Below, one piece after another: positions 34,826 to 46,383 of a stretch of DNA of 64,000 bases. The stretch is from assembly GCF_046630445.1 (NCBI RefSeq), contig NC_092333.1, forward strand, positions 98,430,001-98,494,000, given 5' to 3'. The notes under the pieces are model-generated. The model was given only the letters and a program-made list of their open reading frames with translations, was not told where the DNA came from and did no database searches. Position 1 is the stretch's first letter; each line of letters begins with the position of its first letter. The position numbers and the translations under genes are program-made. This stretch comes from Rutidosis leptorrhynchoides (taxonomy: Eukaryota > Streptophyta > Magnoliopsida > Asterales > Asteraceae).

Positions 34826-35867
34826 ATTAAGGATCTTCAGCAGCCTGTTAGAGTGTAGTTAGAGATTAACTTCTTATGTCAAAATATTTGTTGTAAAGAT
34901 TCGATTATTGATCTTGATTGGTAAAGAAAAATTGAGCTTTATTTAACCCTTGTTTATGCAGTCTTAAAATTACCCAACTTTTATATTTTTGGGCTAGGAT
35001 GTTTGTAGGTGGCAAAAACTTCAAGAATGTGAATTCTTGAATTTTTGGGCTGGGATGTTGGTAGATTATGGTGGTTGCTTGTTGATGGTGAAGACTGTAG
35101 AGTTATTTTCAAGATTAAAGCCTTGTGTCAAGTGACCTCCACTGTCCACGCCATTATGCTATTTTTATTTATGTTTTTCTATAAAGTTATTATTATAATC
35201 AACATTGTATAAGAGCTTTAATGGTTTTGATGTTGATGGAATCAAGTTGTTGGTTATAACTTATAAGTTTCCAGTTTCATGTGCTCTACATTTATGCACA
35301 ATAACTTCTAACCTAATAATCTCTAAGGTGCATATTTAAGGAATGCATGTGGCTGTGATTAACTGGCTGCCTTGTGTTTGATTTGCACTCACATTTAGTA
35401 TTGTATTCCTTTTGTATTTAACAATATTTATATTTACATTATAATTTTTTTTTTCTTCAAGTCTTGTGTTTTAGGATATGTATTTTACTCTAGACATAAG
35501 TATAGAATATTAGCCTTTTAAAGGGTCGGAAACAGTCACAGAATTATCCGATTAGGTTCCGTACAGCTGAGTAAAAGATACTCTGCTTCTCCGGTAGCCC
35601 AAGCAGGATTTTTTTTTTTTTTTTTTATTTTTACCCGTTGAAGGTTGTTAGCACATAATGCAATGGTTCTGTGAGGCTAATACTTATCGATTCTGCAATA
35701 TTACACATCAAAGGATAAAAAGTGTATATATTCATTAGAAAATTGTTACTAAGAGTCGACTGCAGGATATTATCCCCTGTTTTTTTACTCGAAATCACAC
35801 ATTGTCGTCTCGTAAGCTCCGTTTTCACTATGTACAAAACATTGTCACTACATCACTAGCATTTTGT
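34826..35867. other. Convergent intergenic region
   Basis: 3' UTRs and spacer between the two convergent genes. It holds a T-run (about 35609-35626) and two similar copies of TTTTTGGGCTAGGATGTTTG (34986 and 35043). No further gene seen. Confidence 0.5.
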
Positions 35868-38638
35868 TCATAGAATGCCAAGTCCATTCTTGTCATCGTC
35901 TAAATGAGTGAAGAAAGACGGTCCGCTAGTCAACCATTCGTAGTTCAGTTCTCCTGGCTTTGCTGTTTTTTGCCTTCAAACCACAAACAATATAAAATTA
36001 TCAGTTTCGATTTTTCATCTATTAACTAATTTTATTAAGTAATTTATTATTAAAGAAAACAGAGAAGGGGAGAAAGAAAGGGATTATGGGTTGCACCAGT
36101 GTTGATCATCAAGCATTTCTTGGGTCAAACCAAAGTCCAACATTTGTTGTTCAGTATGATGCACTAACAAACTGTATCTACCACCTTCACCTGTTTGCAT
36201 CACAATCATATTTCCATTTTGCATGTTGTTAAGCCTCTCAAATTGCTCAACTGTCCATTTATACCATCTCATTAAGAACACTCTTAATGTTAAACCATGT
36301 GAAACTATCACTAAGTTCATGTTTGGACTTTGCTCCCCTGGTGGCTGAAATCGTCCTATGTCTATATCCGTCCTCAGTGTCTCCCGAAAACCTGCAGAAC
36401 CATTTGTTTAATGTTTTGTGATATTTAATGTTACGGTGTTGATTGACAGGTTTAAACAGATGAGGGGACTAACCTGTGATTCGATCATAGACATCTGCTG
36501 CAGACTCTCCATTTGGAAAACGGTAGAAAAATCTACCATATTGAACTCGAACTGCCTTTTGAATCTTCATCTGTTCTTGATCTTGGAAGTTCCCTTTGAT
36601 ATGAAAAATACAGTAACAACAAACAAAATTTAATTCTTAATAACGCCAACATATATTTTCTAGCCAGAAATGATTTATATGATGCCATAAATAACGCCAA
36701 CAACATTTTAGACCATCACGCCACTAGTGGTAATTTTTGGTGATAATCTTGTGTTAAATAAGGCGTGAGTAGACATTCCATGTACTATTGAGAACTATAA
36801 AATCAGCAGATTTTGAAATTTGATTAATCACTTTTTTTTTTTTCTTCACAAATTCGCTTTGCCATATAGATTATTCACGAACTTCATACTTTTTAAATTT
36901 CTACTAAGCTCAATTATAAAAGTTTTTTGATAATTATAAATAACTTCTTTTTTCGTTTTGTTGCTTTATTCCTTAAACACATCACCCGAGTTCAATTCCT
37001 GGCCATTCCAAATTATTCAGAAAGGGAGTGTGACTAGAGGGTGCGCATAATGCGCAATTCATCTGATGCCAGGTCTCGCGCTCGGGAGCTTGATTACCCG
37101 AGGTTTTACCTTCTATGGAGGAGCCAATGTTCTCACTCATAGAAAGGTTTCCTCGCTTAGAAAAAAAATAAATAAAAATTATTATACTATATCATTGTAG
37201 CATTAACCATCACAAGATGGGTATTTCACAAGCATTGAAGAAATTTTATGTAATTATTAAATTTTATATGGAGTACTAAATGATACGCATACCCGATTAG
37301 CTCGTGTTGCGTATCAAACAACATCGCCATGCAGATCACGCGCATATAGCGCGCTAAAGCGACCCAGCGCTAGATCAAAGGCCTGGCGCAACTCCTATAC
37401 TTGTGCTGAGAGTACGTGTGCATGTCAGGCGACGCTGTAGCTGGCAGAGTGCACATGGCAGACAGAAATCAGGTCCGACAAAATAACCTTTTACTTTTGT
37501 CGGACCAGCTCACACAAAGAAGTACTGTTGCCCTGTTGGCAGGCCACGATCCTCTAACCTTATTACGTGGCAATAGAAGACAAAAGACTTACCCTATAAA
37601 TAAAGGACCCAAGTCACAGCAAAACGGATCTCACTCATTCAGTCTCACACATATACTTATTTTAGTATCAAAGCACAGTAGAAACAGTAGCGCTTCTCTT
37701 CTAGCGCATCTTTACCCGCGCTACCGAACTCATAGTGCGTCACTAGACTTACTCTTGATCTACAGGTAACGTTCTATGAACATAAACCCTACAATCTCAC
37801 CTGAGCCATCAACAACCGGCTAACCCGTCGATGGTGGGTTCACGTTTAACCACCCCTGTTGAGATCCTCATCTCGCGGGGGTTATTCACGGTACTTCGGA
37901 CCGGAGTGTTAAACTCAATTGACCCTTAAATCCCCTTTCTATTGTTGACAAGCACGAACAGGACCCGACCCCTCTATTCTATGCTTTATCAGTACTTTTG
38001 GTGTAAAATAATGTAATTCTTTCACATTAAAACACTACTATAAAAATTGGAGATAGTTAACTAGTGGCATTAGTATGTTACTTGTTCCGTACAATCACCA
38101 AAGCTGCACCTTACATTCCTACGTAATCCAAACAAACAAGTGTACACAAACTAAAAAGATAAGGATAGAAAACACTACCAAAATCCTGTTCGCGCAAGCG
38201 CGGTTCTTCACGGACACCGGCGATTCTTGACGATTCAAACGCCTTTCCTAACCCTCGTAAAGTCTCAATCGTTCTTCGATAAGGCGAAACGTAGAAATAA
38301 ACTTTCCAATCATCTGCACCATCAGCCTCGATCATTTGTCGTATTCTTTGTCCACATTCTTCAGCTTCACGTTTTCCCTTTTCAGTTAGTTTAATCCGTG
38401 GGTCAGCAACTCTCGTGTACGCAGTTTCGTCCACGTTTCCTTCGCTTTGTCCGTGTCGAATGAGGATGATTCGACGTGGACGAGGTGGTTTGATTGTTGG
38501 AGAATGGAGTACGAGGTTTTTTTCAGGGAAGTAGGTGAGTGTTATATTGTCGTTGACTCCCAGTTTTTGTCGACGGCCGATTGTGTCTTCACAACATTTG
38601 ATTTGGTTGATTATGGATGATGATGATATGAAAGACAT
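35868..38638 (-). CDS. Phosphoglycerate-mutase-like protein, AT74/AT74H type, 4 exons
   Basis: Exons on the minus strand: 38638-38179, 36593-36474, 36391-36097 and 35973-35868, all with GT-AG borders and matching phases, giving 326 residues. The first exon has the histidine-phosphatase signature RHGQSEGN (catalytic His at residue 62); exon 3 has VIVSHG with the second His near 225. The last exon supplies the family C-terminus (AKPGELNYEWLTSGPSFF then THLDD). It is found only by splicing from ACTG/GTGCAA to TTTGAAG/GCAAAA; otherwise the frame closes early after HWCNP. The protein belongs to the dPGM-like histidine phosphatase superfamily. The true substrate of the AT74 group is not known to me. 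Intron 1 (about 1.6 kb) holds a SINE-like tail and an LTR-like element. All key residues are present, so the gene looks functional. Confidence 0.88.
36975..37178 (+). mobile_element. SINE-like tail in intron 1 of the phosphoglycerate-mutase-like gene
   Basis: GAGTTCAATTCCTGGCC resembles a tRNA-type B box. It is followed by a conserved-looking body (GGGTGCGCATAATGCGCA, GGAGGAGCCAATGTTCTCAC) and TTTCCTCGCTTAG with an A-rich tail. No A box or target duplication was found, so the 5' end is likely truncated. Confidence 0.5.
37281..37991 (+). mobile_element. Solo LTR-like element in intron 1, antisense to the gene
   Basis: About 711 bp from TGATACGCATACC to GCTTTATCA with TG...CA ends and inverted TGATA/TATCA termini. 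A good TATA box (CCTATAAATAAAGGACC near 37591) is followed by a pyrimidine-rich start region, as in an LTR. GTACT occurs three bases before the start and directly after the end, suggesting a target duplication. A diverged, inverted, partial copy lies at 39324-39706. No internal coding region is present here. Confidence 0.6.
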
Positions 38639-38900
38639 GGTAGGAACTGGTATTGTTTTTTTTCAAGTGAAGTGTCCACCGCTAATGTATTCTTTCTACT
38701 CTATCTACTTAACAACATTTTGTACTATCGGAATTATGCTATTTGTATTCAAACTCAAAATTGAAATATACTTACTTACAATTTCATCCTTAGATTTTCT
38801 AATATAGGCATTTATTATCCTTACTATTGTGAAGAACTATCAAACAAATATGGGTGTTAGCTACATTCATTTTATAGAACATATACGCATTAAAAAATTA

Positions 38901-39153
38901 CTACCTCCATCCCCTATTAATTATTTTTCTCCGGACAAAAAATATACACTTTAAATTTTTTTTTTAATAGAAGTACTCTTCTGTTAATTTTTCAGTATTA
39001 CCTTTATTTTTTTTGTATCCTTTAATTCTATTCGCATACATTAACTGCATAATAGAACTAAAACTTCTTATTCATTTCTATTTATAGAAGTGGACAATTA
39101 ATTTGGAACATTTTAATATGGAATAATGGATAATAAAATAGGGATGGAGGGAG
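38901..39153. mobile_element. Stowaway-type MITE (Tc1/mariner)
   Basis: Terminal inverted repeats CTACCTCCATCCCCTATT on the left and, inverted, CTCCCTCCATCCCTATTTTA on the right, with TA at both flanks (38899-38900 and 39154-39155). 253 bp, AT-rich, non-coding. It lies about 260 bases upstream of the start codon of the minus-strand phosphoglycerate-mutase-like gene. Confidence 0.85.
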
Positions 39154-39323
39154 TAGTACTTGTTAAAATCTACTTTGTCATAATACAACAATTTTACCCT
39201 GTTTGCGTTGGTGCCAAGGATTTTTTGAATGGAGGATTGATTCATGCGCTATCAAATATACTTTACATGTCTTTAAGTGTGTTTTAAGCTATAAAGAGTA
39301 ATGTACGAAAAATATTATCACTC

Positions 39324-39706
39324 TGCTCAAGCATAGAATGATCGGGTCGGGTTCGGTCCATGCTTGACATCAATAGAGGGGGATTTAAGGGTCAATTGGG
39401 TTTAACTCTCCGGTCCGGAGTACCGTGAATAACCCCTCGCGAGATGAGGATCTCAACAGGGGTGGTTAAACGTAGACCCACCATCGGCGGATAGTCCGGA
39501 CATCGATGGCTCGCGCTAAGTTGTAGGGTTTATGTTCATGGAACGTTACATGTATATCAAGGATGTCTAGTGTAATGCTATGAGTCCGGTAGCGCCGGTA
39601 TAATTGCGCTATGCGCTGCTGTTCTTAGAGTATACGTGTGTGGAAGTGAATTCCAGGGTCTTCGTGTTCTGTGGATGAAGTCTTGTATTAATAGGATAAC
39701 CTTTCT
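39324..39706 (-). mobile_element. Partial inverted copy of the intron LTR-like element
   Basis: The sequence from CAAGCATAGAATGATCGGG to GGATAACCTTTCT is the diverged reverse complement of the right half of 37281-37991; shared strings include GCGAGATGAGGATCTCAACA. It is cut off at 39706 by the chromovirus that starts at 39707, so the rest should lie beyond the window. Confidence 0.75.
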
Positions 39707-40040
39707 TGTAACGACCCTGGATTTTCCAACGTTTATTTATTAATAATTATTATTATTAATACTTGTGATTAAACGAATGTATGTTATTACATTTACATGT
39801 TGCCATGATTGCCCGTACTTGACTTTAATTGCCCAAAACGTCTTTGTAACACACAAAACTTTCGCGAATAATATTTTTAGAATATTATTTACATTCATGA
39901 TTGATTTTATTAATCATTTTAATTAACTATGGTTATTAGTTAGTTACTTGGGCTTTAATTGGATTAACTTGTTAAATACTTGAACTTGGGCCTTGTTAAT
40001 GTTATGAACTCATGATATTGGGCTTATAAGCCCACCCTAC
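39707..40040 (+). repeat. Left segment of the decayed chromovirus 5' LTR
   Basis: 334 bp from the LTR start to the copia insertion. It shares the TGTAACGACCC start with the solo LTRs in this window. Confidence 0.85.
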
Positions 40041-41007
40041 TGTTGAGTCCCCAAAATAATTAAGGATTTAATTATGACAAAACAATATTTATTTGCACTA
40101 AAGTGTTATGTGCAGCCAGCACAAGTTTGTTTATGTATAGTCATCTAATATAGCTGTGTCGAGTGTTTAGTATGCTGCCTAGTCTATCAGCACAAGGTAG
40201 AAATTTATTCTTCGAATCAGCACAGGATGTGCACCCAGCAAATCAAGAATATCAAGTGACTCAGCATATGAAGGACCAGTAAGTCTGGATATCAGCATAC
40301 AACACAAGACAGCCATGCTCCATTACAAGCATGATAAGTTTCCCTGAGTGGTCTACATCAAATGTACTATTCAACAGAAGTTGAAGACAAAGTTGAACAG
40401 AGAAGGACACGCGTCGGCGGCTGACAAGTGACCTTACAAGACCGCATGGGAATGCAGAAGTTTAACTTATGTGCAGACATAAGTTATCCGTTGTCAACAC
40501 CTAGGGAACACAACATTCTATTTGTTTAATCAAATAGTGGTGCCAAACCGAATTGGGGTGTTCCTGCAAATAGCTACTAAAGAGGAAAGAAAGGGAGCAC
40601 GCCTCCTTACACAATTGTCCCCTCAAGTACAGACATCCTATGTACCAGTGGACAATAGATCAATTACACGGTTAATAGAACTACTATATATATTGTTGTA
40701 TCCACTATTGTAAAAACTAGTGGTGTGGGTTTATCTGTTAGAGTCCAAACCGTGTAATAGCTTTAGTTTATCTCTTAGCTATAATCTAGGTAATCTGTAT
40801 CAACCAACTATCATTTCCGCCAAGGATAGTTGTGATTCTTTCTGATTTAATCAATAAAGAATAACCGTTGAAAATTACATGTGACTCTATCTTATTTACT
40901 ACAGAATACTAAACGTGTTTAACTGACTAGTTAATTAAGAAACGAATTGTATTCACCCCCCCCCCCCCCCCCTCTACAATACTCCTGTTGTTATTAAGGG
41001 ACCAACA
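40041..41007 (+). repeat. 5' LTR of the SIRE-type element
   Basis: 967 bp. It contains a run of 17 C (40956-40972) near its 3' end, followed by TCTACAATACTCC. Confidence 0.95.
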
Positions 41008-41009
41008 AC

Positions 41010-41021
41010 TGGTATCAGAGC
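41010..41021 (+). other. Primer binding site, initiator Met tRNA type (SIRE-type element)
   Basis: TGGTATCAGAGC, two bases after the 5' LTR end. Confidence 0.9.
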
Positions 41022-41061
41022 TTCAGTCTTGATAATTAATATCTTGGATCTGAATTCTCTT

Positions 41062-44000
41062 ATGGCTTCGTATTCAAACTCAGCTTACCTTGAGAATGGC
41101 TCGTCTAACAGACCACCTAAGTTTGATGAAGATGAGTATGAAACCTGGAAGGCAAGGTTCATGCTCCATCTTGAGTCTGTGGATCCACTCATGCCTGGAA
41201 TTACCAAAGATGGCCCTTTTGTTCCCACTGAGACAGTTGGTAGTGCACCAGCAACAGCTGACACTCCTGCCATCCCTGGCAGAGAGGTTATTCTCACTCC
41301 CTCTAGATGGGATGATGAGGATAAACGTCGAGTTGGTCTTGACCCTAAAATCAGAACCCTGTTAGCCATAACTTTGCCTAACCCACTGTTCAAACTGATC
41401 AAGGGAAAAGAAAATGCTAAGCTTATGCTTGACTACCTAGATGTCACCTATGAGGCTATGGGAGAAGTTAGGTAGAACAGGATGATTGCTCTTAAAAGAG
41501 AATATGAAATGTTCTTTGCCTATAAGAATGAAACCCTTAAGCAAACCTTCATTAGGTTTAACTCTTTGATAGCAGACCTGATCACTTTAAATGTGACCTA
41601 CACTGAATTTGAACAAGTGAACAAATTCATTGATGCACTGCCATGTAAATGGAGACCTGTTACTGACCCATTAAGAACCACACAGACCCTAAAGAACTTT
41701 AACCTGTCTTCTCTCTACAGTTCCCTTTGGAATCATGAGAAGGCAGAAGCCAAGTTTGAACTTAACATGAAAGAAAACTTTAGGTCTGCCCCCACCACTT
41801 CAAAATCATCTAAAAATGATGATACTACTCTTATTGCTGCTGCTAAATGGAAGAAAGCTCAAAAAGCTTTACTGGTTCAAAAGTTACTGGCAGAACAAGA
41901 GTCAGCTGATAGTGTTGAGGAAAGTGGTACTGGGTCTGAAGAAAGCAGTACTGATGAAAGTGATGTAGAAGGGTTTGCTGAAGGTATGGCTCTGCTGGCT
42001 AGGCAGTTCAAAAGGTTCAATCGTAGTAGAACCAGCAAGTCATACAAAGGGAGCAAAAAGCCAAGTGCTAGGTACAACAGCAAGTCAGTCAAGGGTCCTA
42101 AATCTGAGTGCTTTAATTGTGGGAAGGTTGGACATTTTGCTGCTGAATGCATGTCCAAGAAACCTTCCACGTCACATGCTAACTCTTTCTCAAAAGCTGA
42201 TAAGTACAAAAACAAGTACAAAGCTATGAAAGCTCAGATGAAGGAAAGTGCAAAGACTGACAAGAAGGGTAAACAGCCAGAAAAGGTTCTAGTTGCTGAA
42301 CATCATGACTGGGATGAAGCCAGCACGTCTTCATCTTCTGATAGTGATACTGATGATGATGGTGCTGGTTACGCTACTGGTAAAAAGCTGTGTTTGATGG
42401 CCAAAGAGGTCGAGGAGTCTGATGAGGATGATGGTGGTAGTACGTTTTTGGCTGATATGAGGGAAGCTGATCAAAACAGAGATTCTCCTCAATGGAAAAC
42501 TGAAATGATGTATAAGGGCATTCAAAACAAGCAAATCTGGTATCTCGATAGTGGTTGTTCGAGACATATGACCAGAAGTAAGTCCCTGCTGATGGACTAT
42601 CAGGAAAAGGATGGTCCAGTTGTTTCGTATGGAGATAATTCGTTGGGTTACACAAAGGGTTTTGGTACTTTGACAAATGGGAATGTCACGTTCTCAAATG
42701 TTGCATATGTAGTTGGGCTTAAACATAACTTACTCAGCATAAGCCAACTGACAAGCAAGAATAAGATAGTCCAATTCAGAAAGAAAATTGGTACTATTTT
42801 TGATAAGACAGGGAAGCCACTGCTGACTGCAAAACGTCATGAAAACATGTATCAAATTGACATGAACACAGCAGTCACAACAACTGATACTTGTTTCTAT
42901 TCGAAGGCAGCAGACAACCTGAAGTGGTTATGGCACAAGAGACTCTCACATCTCAACTTCAAAGATATTCACAAATTATCCAGTAGAAGTTTGGTGTCTG
43001 GGCTACCCACAATGTCTTATGTGAAGGACAGATTGTGTCCTGGTTGTGAAAAGGGGAAACATCACCATGCCTCGTTCAAATCAAAGCAAATCTCATCTGT
43101 TGAGAAACCATTTCACTTACTTCATATGGATCTATTTGGTCCAGTGAATGTGGCCAGCTGTAGTGGGAAGAAGTATACACTGGTTATTGTTGATGAATAC
43201 TCGAGATACACTTGGGTGTTCTTTTTGAGGCAAAAGAGTGAAGCTGCTGATGAAATCATCAATTTTATCAAAAGAATGGAGCTTTTGAATGGGCAACTGG
43301 TGAAGCAACTAAGAAGTGATCATGGTACAGAATTCAGAAATGCTACATTAGAAGAATTTTGTGCTGACAAAGGTATTTCCCAAAATTTCTCTGCTGTGAG
43401 AACACCTCAGCAAAATGGTGTTGCAGAAAGAAGAAACAGAACTCTCATTGAAGCAGCAAGATCTATGTTGGCTGAGTCTGGGTTGAAGAATTCCTACTGG
43501 GCAGAAGCTGTGAATACTGCCTGTTTTACCCAGAATAGATCTCTTATTGTGAAAAGACATCAGAAAACTGCTTATGAAGTTCTCAAAGGAAGAAGACCCT
43601 CAATTTCATTTCTTCATGTATTTGGCACTCCCTGTTACATTCTAAATAATAGGGATCAGCTGGGCAAATTTGATGCTAAAGCTGATGAAGGTATATTCCT
43701 TGGATATTCCAACATGTCAAAGGCATATAGGGTCTACAACAAAAGAAGGGGTTGTTTTGAAGAATCCATTAATGTTACATTCGATGAAACTGCCTCTGCT
43801 TCATCTACTGATCGTGAAGATGAAGTGTTACTGTTTGAAGAGCCTACTCGGCAAGCTCTTGATGATGAAGAGCCAGCAGCACAACCCTCACCAATCCATG
43901 CTGCTGGGTTCTCTGATGATGAAATGGAACATTCTGTTCCATCCGTGTCTAAACCAAGTGGACCTACTGGCTCTACTGAAGTGCTGCAACTTGAGCCTAG

Positions 44001-45789
44001 GTCTGCTGGTTCTGAGAGATCACAAGCTGGTACTGATTCTACTGATATTGATCAGCAACCTTCTGTTGCTGCTCACTCATCTGAACCAGCTGATGATCAA
44101 GATGCTGTGTGTTCTACAACCAGCTCACCTGTTCATAACACCAAATGGACAAGGGAGCATCCGATTGAGCAGATTATTGGTAATCTTGCGAGTGGTGTTA
44201 AAACACGGAGGCATGCAACCAGCAACTTTTGTATGCATGTTAATTTTGTGTCTACCATTGAGCCCACGTGTCCTGAGGAAGCACTTCAAGATCCTAGCTG
44301 GGTTGGTTCAATGCAAGAAGAAATTACCCAGTTTGATAGGAACAAAGTGTGGACATTGGTACCTGAACCTGAGGATAAGACAAAGAAGATCATTGGTACT
44401 AAGTGGGTATTTAAAAACAAGATGGATGAAGATGGTGTCGTTATCAGAAACAAAGCAAGATTGGTTGCTCAAGGGTTTAGACAGGAAGAAGGATTGGATT
44501 ATGGGGAAACTTATGCACCAGTGGCTAGGATGGAAGCTATCAGATTGTTCTTAGCATATGCTGCTAGGATGAACTTTAGAGTATTTCAGATGGATGTTAA
44601 ATCTGCATTTCTGAATGGGAAGCTGCAAGAAGAAGTTTATGTCAAACAGCCTCCTGGTTTTGTAAGCAGTAAATATCCAGACCATGTCTACAAGTTAGAC
44701 AAAGCTCTTTATGGCCTTAAACAGGCTCCAAGAGCATGGTATGAGACACTTCATGTGTATCTCACTGGTATAGGTTTTAAAGTTGGAACAATTGATACCA
44801 CTCTATTCTCAAAAGAGATAAATGGTGATCTCTTGTTGGTACAGATATATGTGGATGATATTATTTATGGTTCTAAAAATGAAAAACATTGTCAAGATTT
44901 TTCAAAACGTATGTCAAAGGCATATGAAATGAGTTTACAAAGAGATCTGCAATACTTTTTAGGATTGCAGATCAAACAACTTGATGATGGAATATTTATA
45001 AGTCAAGATAAATATATCAAAGATATGTTAAAGAAATTTGGTCTGACCTGTTTAAAAGACATAGGGACTCCAATGGCAGCATCCATTAAAATAGATGCTG
45101 ATCCAAATGGTGAACCAGTCAATATCACTGAATATAGAGGTATGATTGGATCCCTACTTTATCTCACAGCCAGCAGACCAGATATTATGTTCGCCACATG
45201 TCTCTGTGCCAGATATCAAGCTGATCCTAAAGAGTCACACTTGCTGGCAGTAAAAAGAATATTCAGATACCTAAAAGGTACTGCTAAACGTGGTCTTTGG
45301 TATCCCAAAGACCAGGATTTTGAACTAATTGGGTATTCAGATGCTGACTTTGCAGGGTGTAAAATAGACAGGAAAAGTACTACTGGTGGTTGCCAGTTAC
45401 TGGGTAGTAGGCTAGTCAGCTGGACAAGCAAAAAGCAAAATACTGTGTCCACATCTACTGCTGAGGCAGAATATGTCTCTGCTGGTAGTTGTACTGCTCA
45501 AGTACTGTGGATGCAAAGCCAGCTAAAGGACTATGGTGTTCATGTTACAAAAACTCCAATCTACTGTGACAACACCAGTGCAATTGCTATCACCAACAAT
45601 CCTGTGATGCACTCAAGGACTAAGCACATCGATGTTCGGTATCATTTCATAAGGGATCATGTTCAAAAGGGTGATGTTGAGTTACATTTTATTTCTACAG
45701 ACCAGCAATTAGCAGACCTAGTTACAAAGCCATTAGATGAGAAACGTTTTAACTATCTCATCTCTGAGCTGGGTATGCTTGAACTTTAA
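41062..45789 (+). CDS. gag-pol region of the SIRE-type element
   Basis: Gag begins MASYSNSAYLENGSSNRPP and carries one zinc knuckle (CFNCGKVGHFAAEC) in a Ser/Glu-rich region. Protease (WYLDSGCSRHMT), integrase (HKRLSHLN...CPGCEKGKHHH, LHMDLFGPVNV, RSDHGTEFRN, RTPQQNGVAERRNRT), reverse transcriptase (KTKWVFKNK-like, QMDVKSAFLNG, IYVDDIIYGS) and RNase H (SDADFAGCKIDRKSTTGG, STAEAEYVS, HIDVRYHFIRD) follow in the copia order with integrase before reverse transcriptase. The motifs fit the SIRE/Maximus group. Almost whole, with about one break. Confidence 0.92.
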
Positions 45790-46383
45790 ATAAAAGACAA
45801 CTTTTGTTGGTGTGCTGGCTCTACAACGTGTAGGGCAAACCAGTAAGTCACATTTATTTACTTACTGCCTACATGTCAAACAACCAGCACAGCAAGGTCT
45901 TTTATATTTTGGTTACTTAAATGTTTTCAATGAAATAATAAATAGCTCTCCAAATTTAATGATTCCTTAAAACTGGAAACTCATTTACTTCCAATGATTT
46001 AAATTAAATTCATGACATATTAAATGTAACAAAAGTATTTTGTATTTAATACAAAAATTATTTTTGAGGTTTTAAATCAATTTGTTTGAAATGGAATCTG
46101 ATGCATTTAATGCTGAATGGGAGGAATGAGTGTTTAAGCAGTATAAATGTCATGTCAATAGTCTGTGTCCCCTTGAAAACGTGCCAGTCTGTCACATCTG
46201 CCCACGCGCCTGCAGATGACAGTAATTTTCTCTCTCCTGCACTTTTTCACCCAATCACAACGGATAAAAGTGTGTTTCATCTTCCATAATAACCTTCGGT
46301 TATTCATTATTCAAAACACACACACTTTTACTCTCAAAATCTTTTCAATCTTCAATCTTCAAATCTTCATCCTACATTCATGA
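45790..46383 (+). promoter_or_regulatory. Spacer with promoter-like leader before the extra 3' coding region
   Basis: About 590 non-coding bases after pol. The last part has CCCAATCACAAC (about 46250), GGATAAAAGTGTG (about 46261) and a C/T-rich leader (CTCTCAAAATC, repeated CAATCTTC) up to the start codon. These look like a CCAAT box, a TATA-like box and a 5' UTR. Their use is inference. Confidence 0.4.

Noticed and set aside
37010-37100. Possible tRNA gene in the B-box-like stretch
   Set aside because: No cloverleaf or A box; the A-rich tail and body fit a SINE-like retrocopy better.
40522-40713. 63-residue frame repeated at 53570-53761
   Set aside because: It lies within the copia LTRs; the duplication is that of the LTR and no function is suggested.
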